DNA from: Eulemur rufifrons
Taxonomy: Eukaryota > Chordata > Mammalia > Primates > Lemuridae
Length of the DNA stretch: 64,000 nt
Reading direction: 5' to 3'
Assembly (NCBI RefSeq): GCF_041146395.1
Contig: NC_090989.1
Span: 119,845,501-119,909,500 of the forward strand
Shown here: positions 58,046 through 64,000 of the stretch, one piece after another
Position numbering within the stretch: position 1 is the first letter of the stretch
How the letters are laid out: each line of letters opens with the position of its first letter
Position numbers and translations under genes: made by a program
The notes under the pieces: model-generated
Seen by the model: the letters and a program-made list of their open reading frames with translations, nothing else
Databases searched by the model: none
What the model was told of the DNA's origin: nothing

Positions 58046-59640
58046 ATCAGTGGGTCTTTTAAACCTACCCCTGGTAGGGAAATAGCTACAGTTTCACGGC
58101 AGCTATGGTTCTGTTGGTTTAACTTGCCGGAGCTCCTGCATATAGATCACTTGTATCAAGTGTTTTCATTGCTAAGTTATATGTGTTAGTGTCGGGGAAA
58201 TAGTTTGCAGATAATGGAGGAGTAACCCTACAACTATATGTCCTTAGTTCTTACAGAACCTCATAGTTTGAGAACAAATGCTGATGCAACTGATTTATAC
58301 AAAATGAACTTTGGCAAGGAAAATAACATTAACCTCATTGTTTATGGTCATGCTTTGTGCATAATCAAAGTTTATGATTAAATGTAAGGAAGTGGTATCC
58401 AGTCAGTCCATAAAGATTGTGCTAATTTTTTGTGGAAAAGTAGCCATTAGTTTGTTCAGGAAACTCAGTGTTGCCTTCAGATGCCATTGATGTTTCTCCT
58501 GTTGAAAAGCTGATGTGTCCAGCTCAACCTTTGTGCTGACGTAATACCATTTCTGATCATGAAAATTGGCTACTGGTGTATGTAGCAGTTCTTAAATCAG
58601 CAGTATTATGAAAGAAAATTTCCCCCTCATTAGAATGTTTAAGAAATCTGTTTTTAAAAAGTAAACTGAAATTTTGTCAGACTGCAAATATTTAGCTGTT
58701 TATGCTACAAAACTCTCCTGAGTTGAGCCCATTTTTTAGTTAAGTCTGACTCATTTCTAGGGAAAAATTTCTAAATCCTTCACTTTGAGCAATGTTCTGA
58801 TTGGATAAATGAAGTGGAGAAGAGCAGTTTTATTCTGAAGGTAATTGAATTTAGATTATATAGTATGTGACAGAATTATTAAAAGATTATAAAAATATTT
58901 TATTTAGAAATTGGGATTTAAAATAATTTTAGAATAATGCCCCCAAACTTATCCAGATTTATGCATTATACTTACTGCCACTGGCCACTTCTTTGATTTT
59001 TGTTTCCTCTAGTAGTTTATTTGCCACAGACTTTATTTTGAATATGCTCCTATTTTTTTTTAGGGTGCTATTCATTATGAAAGCTTCTTTATAGAGGCCT
59101 AATAAAAATGCCTTTTTATGAAGCCTGTGCATTTTAGGTAGTTTGAAGCTAGGAGGATTTTCTTTAGAATGCTCTTTTGCATGTAAAGCACAAACTATGT
59201 TTCAGTTTAAATGCACTTCTTCCCTTTAATTTTTATGAGGGAAGAGAAGTGAGTCACAAACATTCTGTTGAAGGGAAATCTAGTCAGTTGCTTGAAAGAG
59301 CACAGCCCAAATAAAACAAGGACTGACTAGGTGTAAAGAAATAACCTTATGACTTAAAAGAAGAGCTGCTGCTCTGACAGTGCTTATTTAAAGAAATACT
59401 GCTGGAAAATTTCCAATTTCTACTACGTTCACCATCTCTAGTCAGATCTGACATATGTTGAAGTTATGTTTTGATTTGGCACACAGCATGTTCAATGATG
59501 GTTACTCGCCTAGTACAAGACATGGAGAAGAAACCTTTGGACACAGAGCAGATGACACCTCCTTCTGTTTTGTAGTGTATCCTGGTGTCATTTTCTGTGA
59601 ATGTGGTCAGGTAGAGTTGTTTTTGTTGTTGTTGTTGGGC

Positions 59641-59663
59641 TTTTTTTTTTTTTTTTTTTTTTT
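59641..59663. repeat. T23 homopolymer
   Basis: Twenty-three consecutive T after a (TTG)n run in the MSL2 3' UTR. Probably length-variable and prone to sequencing error. Confidence 0.95.
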
Positions 59664-60305
59664 CCTGGTCTCTTCTGGTGGGGCGGGGGTGGGCTAAAGC
59701 CATAGGAAGAAAAATGTGATGTATGTGTCCAGTATGTACTATTTTGTTTTTGTTTTGCAAGAAGAGTTGAACTATTTTTGATAACAAGAGTAAATGGTGG
59801 AAAATGCTTCTTAGTTGTCTTGTCTTTATTTGCTTTTGAAGTTTTGGAATTTTATTTAATTCCTTTAAATGTTAGCAGTGTCTTATGAAACATGTATTTA
59901 CCTAAAGTTTGTAACAGTTTTGTGTTGAACTCAGATGCCCTGCTATATAAACTTGTAAATCTGTTCTTTATTCACAAATGATCACTGCAAAAATGACTAG
60001 AAATGAGATTGTACACATGGATGATGAGGATATATTTTGCAAATTTCCCAAACTTTCCTAATATTATGATCTTAAAATTCATAGAGTACTTTATTGCTTC
60101 CCAAGTTTGATAATCTTGTGTTTCTTGATGCATGGGAGGTTGGCAATATAGAAAAAGTGGAAATCATTAGTATGTGAGGGCCTTGATTGTTAATGTAATA
60201 TTGCCAATGATGAATTCAGGTTGTTTTTAGCACAAGTTTCTCTTTTTTATGCTGGTATTCTCACTGCCACATTTTTTGAAACCTGTATTACATCTTAAAT
60301 CTATC

Positions 60306-60311
60306 AATAAA
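60306..60311 (+). terminator. MSL2: Likely main MSL2 poly(A) signal
   Basis: AATAAA in ATCAATAAATGATAG, followed 50-75 bases on by the GT-rich stretch 'GTGCTGTGTATGGTCTGTATC', as expected downstream of a cleavage site. Further AATAAA motifs at 60812 and 61984 are possible distal ends. Confidence 0.65.
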
Positions 60312-60330
60312 TGATAGTTTTCTAATTCTA

Positions 60331-63260
60331 TGTTGTAGAATACTGAGGAGTCTGGGATAGCGTGCTGTGTATGGTCTGTATCATATGCATTTGGGGGAAG
60401 AGTAATTAATTTACAGTGCCTTGATTTTTATATTGTTTTTCTTTATACCCTGAGTTATTTAGGAATGCTGACCAATGGCTAACTAGGGATGATTGAGAGC
60501 TTATTACTGAAGTAACTGGATTTACATCATCAGGATTTGAAACCACCAAAACAATAGCATTTAATATGACATTCTGAATGTTCTTCTGAGTTATTGATAT
60601 AAATGATTGGATGATCTTTTTTACCTTAGGTAATAGTTTTAGAGCTGACAAATTATTTTTTTGGTTAGTTTCATTAAGTCTGCATTTCCATGCAGAGGTA
60701 TAGTCTGGTCCTAGGATGAAGAATTCCTTTTATTTCATTGTGTTCTTAGTTTTCTTAAAACAATTCCATGTTGACTTTGCTGAAGAAAAGTAAGTTTTAT
60801 GATAGATGAAAAATAAACTGTCCTTTCGCTTATCATAGGTAACAAATGTAAAGTGCTTCAGAAAATACTGAGTTCCCAAGTATAGTTTCTAAATCTAATA
60901 CTTGAATGGTGTTTTATACTTATTCCTTTAAAAAAATTAAAGTTTAGGTAACCAACAACACGCAATTATATATTCTTTTAAAGTAATGTATTATAGACAA
61001 GGCTGAAGTCCCCCTTGATCCCTGTGAACCCCTCACTTCCAAGCCCTAGTCCTCTTCCCTGTCACCAGAAGAAATCACTTCTCAGTATATCTTTCCAGAC
61101 CTTTCTTTATATTTTCCCCAGGGGTTCAAAGAGTTCTCTTTGAAACCCAAGCTTGTTTACAGTGTTACTCTTTCAGACAAAAAATAAGGTACAAGTGTGA
61201 TTAAAAGCAAAAGTGTATAGTGATTATCTTAATGAACATGATTCATATTTGACAACTTTATTTAGTTTTGCAAAAAGGGAAAAACAAAAACAAAAATTAA
61301 GTCATGCAGCCTTCTCCACTCAAACACACCTTAACATTTCCAAAAGCTGAGCAAATGACTTATTTGATTAATCTAGAGTTTTATAAACACTTGGGTGCAC
61401 AGTGACAAAGATACAGGGAAAATATATGGAATTTTATTTTATTAGTTGATTACCTTGGCAATTAACGTTATGCTATAAAACTCATTTTTCATTGAATAGC
61501 ATTAAGATCAGGATAACCCTCAACTTATCTTTTATCAAGGGGCCTGGGATATTGTAACAACTTCAAATTTCCAGTTTGGCAGTAATGATTATATTTAGCA
61601 TGATCTTTACCGGAAAGCCAAATATATTCTATCCTAGTTCCTCAGAATTCACATTTCTTGCAGTTAGCTGTAAGAAAGGAGTACACTGAAACACATTCTT
61701 GTAATTCCTGAAAATGTGCTAAACTTGGGTAACCTGTTAAAATAGTTTATCTTAAGTGGAATGGTATTGATGGCTGTACTTTTATAACAAATTAGACTTT
61801 AAAGACCAAATATTGATCCAAATGAAAGAGGATTTCAGTAAGGTAAAACAAGGTAAAAAAGTAAAGCCACCTAGGGGAAAAATATATTGTAAAATTGAAT
61901 TTTATTTTTACTTTTTGGTGAATCTTAGAAATAATTTGGATCATTATGGATAATAAAACCTTTAAACCATTATCTGGCTTCTAAATAAAGTATTACCTTT
62001 TTTGTATTTCTATCCAAAATAAAAAGAATAATTGCTTTCCTTCCCTGGTAAAGGCCAGATGGGATCCGTAGTAAATTTCATGTTACCACATAAATGATCT
62101 AAGTCCTAACAGTTTGTCCCCATGTGTTTACGTTACTGCATGTAGTGTTTGCTAAAAATGTAGTCACTTTTAAGCTTTTAATTCTTTTGTGAGAACTATT
62201 GTAATAGTCTGTAACAGATAAATAGAAGATCAGTTCTAATAATGAGGATAAAATACGAAAACTGGGAGGAGCATGTGACAGGCAGGATTGCTAGGATTAC
62301 TCTCCTTACTCTACTGGTTGATGGTATATCTCCTAAAATTCTCCTTTCCTCCACTTTTTGCCTATCATAGCTCCCCAGGTTTGATTATTTCAATGCTTGG
62401 CCTTTATACCAGTAAGGGTGGGGTGGATAGTCTAACACTTTTAGGACTGTAGTTAAAAAAAATATGCAGCAGAAAAGTTGATGACTTTGACAGAGAAGGA
62501 TATTGAAAAGTTGTTTGGGGCATTTCTTTTAATTATATCAAATTATTTTACTTATATTAGAAATTATATCAACTATCCATCCTTTTTAATGGTTTCTTTC
62601 CAAGGATATTGTAGGATTTGGCTGTACTGTGGCCTGCTGAAAAATGTAGGATCTGTAATGAACACATCAACTATAGTAAATAATAGCTTTCTTTTATGAG
62701 TGTATCACTGTTTTCTTCCATTTCTAAGATAAATATTGAGGGGGATGTAATAATCTGGAATAGTTTCTTCTCAACATGAAGTAAAGAATAATGTTTAGAT
62801 TGACGCCTTTACTATTGGCTTAGTCTGATATTCAGTGAAGAAAACAATCTGTCTGGTAAGAATTTTCATACATCATTATTCCTTTAAGTCTTCAAGTAGG
62901 CCTGACAGGAAGTGAAGATGGGGCATCAACTAATTTGGAGATTAATAAATCATTCAATAGTTAATTGAACAAATGTTAGGTAAGTTGAAAGGACTTTTTT
63001 CAAGTAAGAGTCCAATTCTGTACTTGTCTTCATTTAAAAAGTTTTTTCTTGAGATTTTGTGTAAGATCCACAGTCAGGAGAAGGAAGTTGCCAGAGCTTG
63101 TCAGCAAAGTTGGAGGGCCCAGTGGTTAAAATACCTGAGGATGTAAAGTGACTAGCAGTTTGGCAGGTCATTGTGAAATTACATTAAACCAGGTAAGTTC
63201 AAGATCTCTGAACTCCAGTACACATATAATTAGAAGTCTCTGAGATGTTTTGGCAGTGCT
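60331..63260. other. Convergent intergene between MSL2 and PPP2R3A
   Basis: AT-rich, transposon-poor. A weak L1-like antisense fragment occurs at about 60950-61110 ('GGCTGAAGTCCCCCTTGATCC'). Candidate minus-strand poly(A) signals (plus-strand TTTATT) occur at several places, for example near 61257, 61433 and 61905, so the PPP2R3A 3' UTR could extend deep into this stretch. No other gene was recognised. Confidence 0.5.
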
Positions 63261-63266
63261 TTTATT
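63261..63266 (-). terminator. PPP2R3A: Candidate PPP2R3A poly(A) signal
   Basis: AATAAA on the minus strand (plus-strand TTTATT), the first one downstream of the PPP2R3A stop, about 475 bases away. More distal signals are equally possible. Confidence 0.4.
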
Positions 63267-63739
63267 ACTAGGGCTAAGTCAATTCTGGAGGCTCTTACTG
63301 CTTTTTCAAATTCCAGAATTTTTTGACTCAAGTTTTCTGGAAGTGAAGATTTCTTCTAGGCTCCATAGGAGCCCTTGAGGAGCCTCAGGGATGCCGGCCA
63401 ACAATGAGGCAACTTCTGCTCTGTGCAGAGAACTCTGTCCCCAAGAGATCCTTGGTACATTCAGGGGTATAGAGTGCTTATTCGCTGACTTTGGAAGGTG
63501 ATGGTACCTCATTATATTCACTTCTGAGGAAAAGCTCTGTAAGGTTTGAGGCAAACTGGAGGCATCTCCTAAGTTGAGTGTGTATCCAGACCTATTGCAT
63601 AAAAGCATTTTAAAGTTCCTAGTGCAGATACACATTTGGAGAAATCAAAGCCTTTGAAACAGTATGCAAACTAGAACATCTCTTCACAAGAAAAAAAACA
63701 TTTAAAATACACATCTTCCTTTCATGTAGACATTGGCAG
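63267..63739 (-). other. PPP2R3A: PPP2R3A 3' UTR (inferred, proximal part)
   Basis: Sequence downstream of the stop codon on the minus strand. The 109-codon ORF 63306-63635 on the same strand lies in this UTR and has no recognised motif. Confidence 0.6.
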
Positions 63740-63866
63740 CTATTCTTCATTCACTGACTGAAGCTTTCCACATTTCTCTGTAAGGCTTGAGCTTACTATT
63801 TTATTGCCTTTGTTTCCAAATTCAGAGGGAGAGGCAGGTTCATCTGTTTCATAATCTTCAAATGAG
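63740..63866 (-). CDS. PPP2R3A: PPP2R3A last coding exon (C-terminal 41 residues)
   Basis: PPP2R3A encodes the B''-alpha (PR130/PR72) regulatory subunit of protein phosphatase 2A, an EF-hand protein that targets the phosphatase and responds to calcium. On the minus strand a pyrimidine-rich acceptor TTTGTTCTTTCAG (AG at 63868-63867) precedes an open frame. After one base that completes a split codon it reads SFEDYETDEPASPSEFGNKG and ends EKCGKLQSVNEE, then TAG (63742-63740). That acidic tail and the KCGKLQSV ending match my memory of the mammalian PR72/PR130 C-terminus. The phosphatase-contact and EF-hand regions lie in upstream exons outside the window. The exon is intact. Confidence 0.9.
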
Positions 63867-64000
63867 CTGAAAGAACAAAGCAAAAGTGAGTTAACTGATT
63901 TAAAAAAAAAGTTTTAGTGTTTGGGTAGAAGTCAATGTAGCAAACCAGAGACTGAAGACCAGCCTGCAAAAAGTACCCTCAGTTGGTAAATGGAGGCTAA
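63867..64000 (-). other. PPP2R3A: PPP2R3A last intron, 3' end
   Basis: Minus-strand intron next to the last exon. Only 134 bases are in the window, with an A9 run at 63901-63909. Confidence 0.8.

Larger units (their letters stand above)
58046..60330 (+). other. MSL2: MSL2 3' UTR (inferred)
   Basis: About 2.3 kb of AT-rich, nearly repeat-free sequence from the stop codon to the best poly(A) signal. AATAAA also occurs at 59101-59106 and 59310-59315 and could give shorter mRNAs. A (TTG)n run and T23 (59641-59663) lie inside. The absence of transposons, against their density in the intron, fits a selected UTR. ORFs at 59455-59787 are not genes. Confidence 0.75.

Noticed and set aside
62478..62699. 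73-codon ORF in the MSL2-PPP2R3A intergene
   Set aside because: AT-rich, no motif, no conserved context; consistent with chance.

Overview
The window is primate nuclear DNA. It most likely comes from a strepsirrhine (lemur-type) primate. At least seven young Alu copies share an internal arrangement typical of lemur Alus and unlike human AluS/AluY: a 'GTGAGTGCCGTGGCGTCAGCC' head on the antisense strand and an A/T-rich spacer followed by 'CTGTCCATATAATTTC' in the middle. Intron size, the CpG-island promoter, vertebrate splice signals and dense SINE/LINE/LTR/DNA-transposon debris agree with this.

One complete gene is present. MSL2, the RING E3 ligase of the MSL histone-acetylation complex, lies on the + strand. 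Its two coding exons (24824-24965 and 56454-58045) are separated by a 31,488-bp GT-AG intron and join to a 577-codon reading frame, the length of human MSL2. The promoter is a CpG island at about 22.7-24.65 kb with NRF1-type palindromes, GC boxes, an E-box and a YY1-like site. The 5' leader carries several short upstream ORFs, one of which overlaps the MSL2 start codon. The 3' UTR probably ends at a poly(A) signal at 60306.

At the right edge, on the - strand, is the last coding exon of PPP2R3A (63740-63866, 41 codons plus stop), a PP2A B'' regulatory subunit. MSL2 and PPP2R3A are therefore convergent, tail to tail, with 5.7 kb between their stop codons.

Layout: 1-22.7 kb is intergenic and repeat-rich, with an LTR fragment, MIR/L2 relics, an MLT1-like LTR, a 7SL-derived monomer, three copies of one LTR-like family, Alus, hAT and Tigger relics and a 24-bp tandem duplication. 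22.7-24.97 kb is the MSL2 promoter, leader and exon 1. 24.97-56.45 kb is the intron, full of repeats, including a structurally complete mariner element with both terminal inverted repeats, an antisense 5'-truncated L1 with a nested Alu, a hAT MITE with an 8-bp target duplication, and a roughly 3.7-kb antisense L1 block. 56.45-60.35 kb is exon 2 and the 3' UTR. 60.35-64 kb is the intergene and the PPP2R3A 3' end.

I found no sign of a novel gene system. The most interesting points are the uORF-dense MSL2 leader, the intron that splits the RING domain, the mariner copy, the repeated LTR-like family and an unidentified coding-like antisense remnant at about 46.2-47.6 kb. Repeat family names are from memory of consensus sequences; no database was searched.
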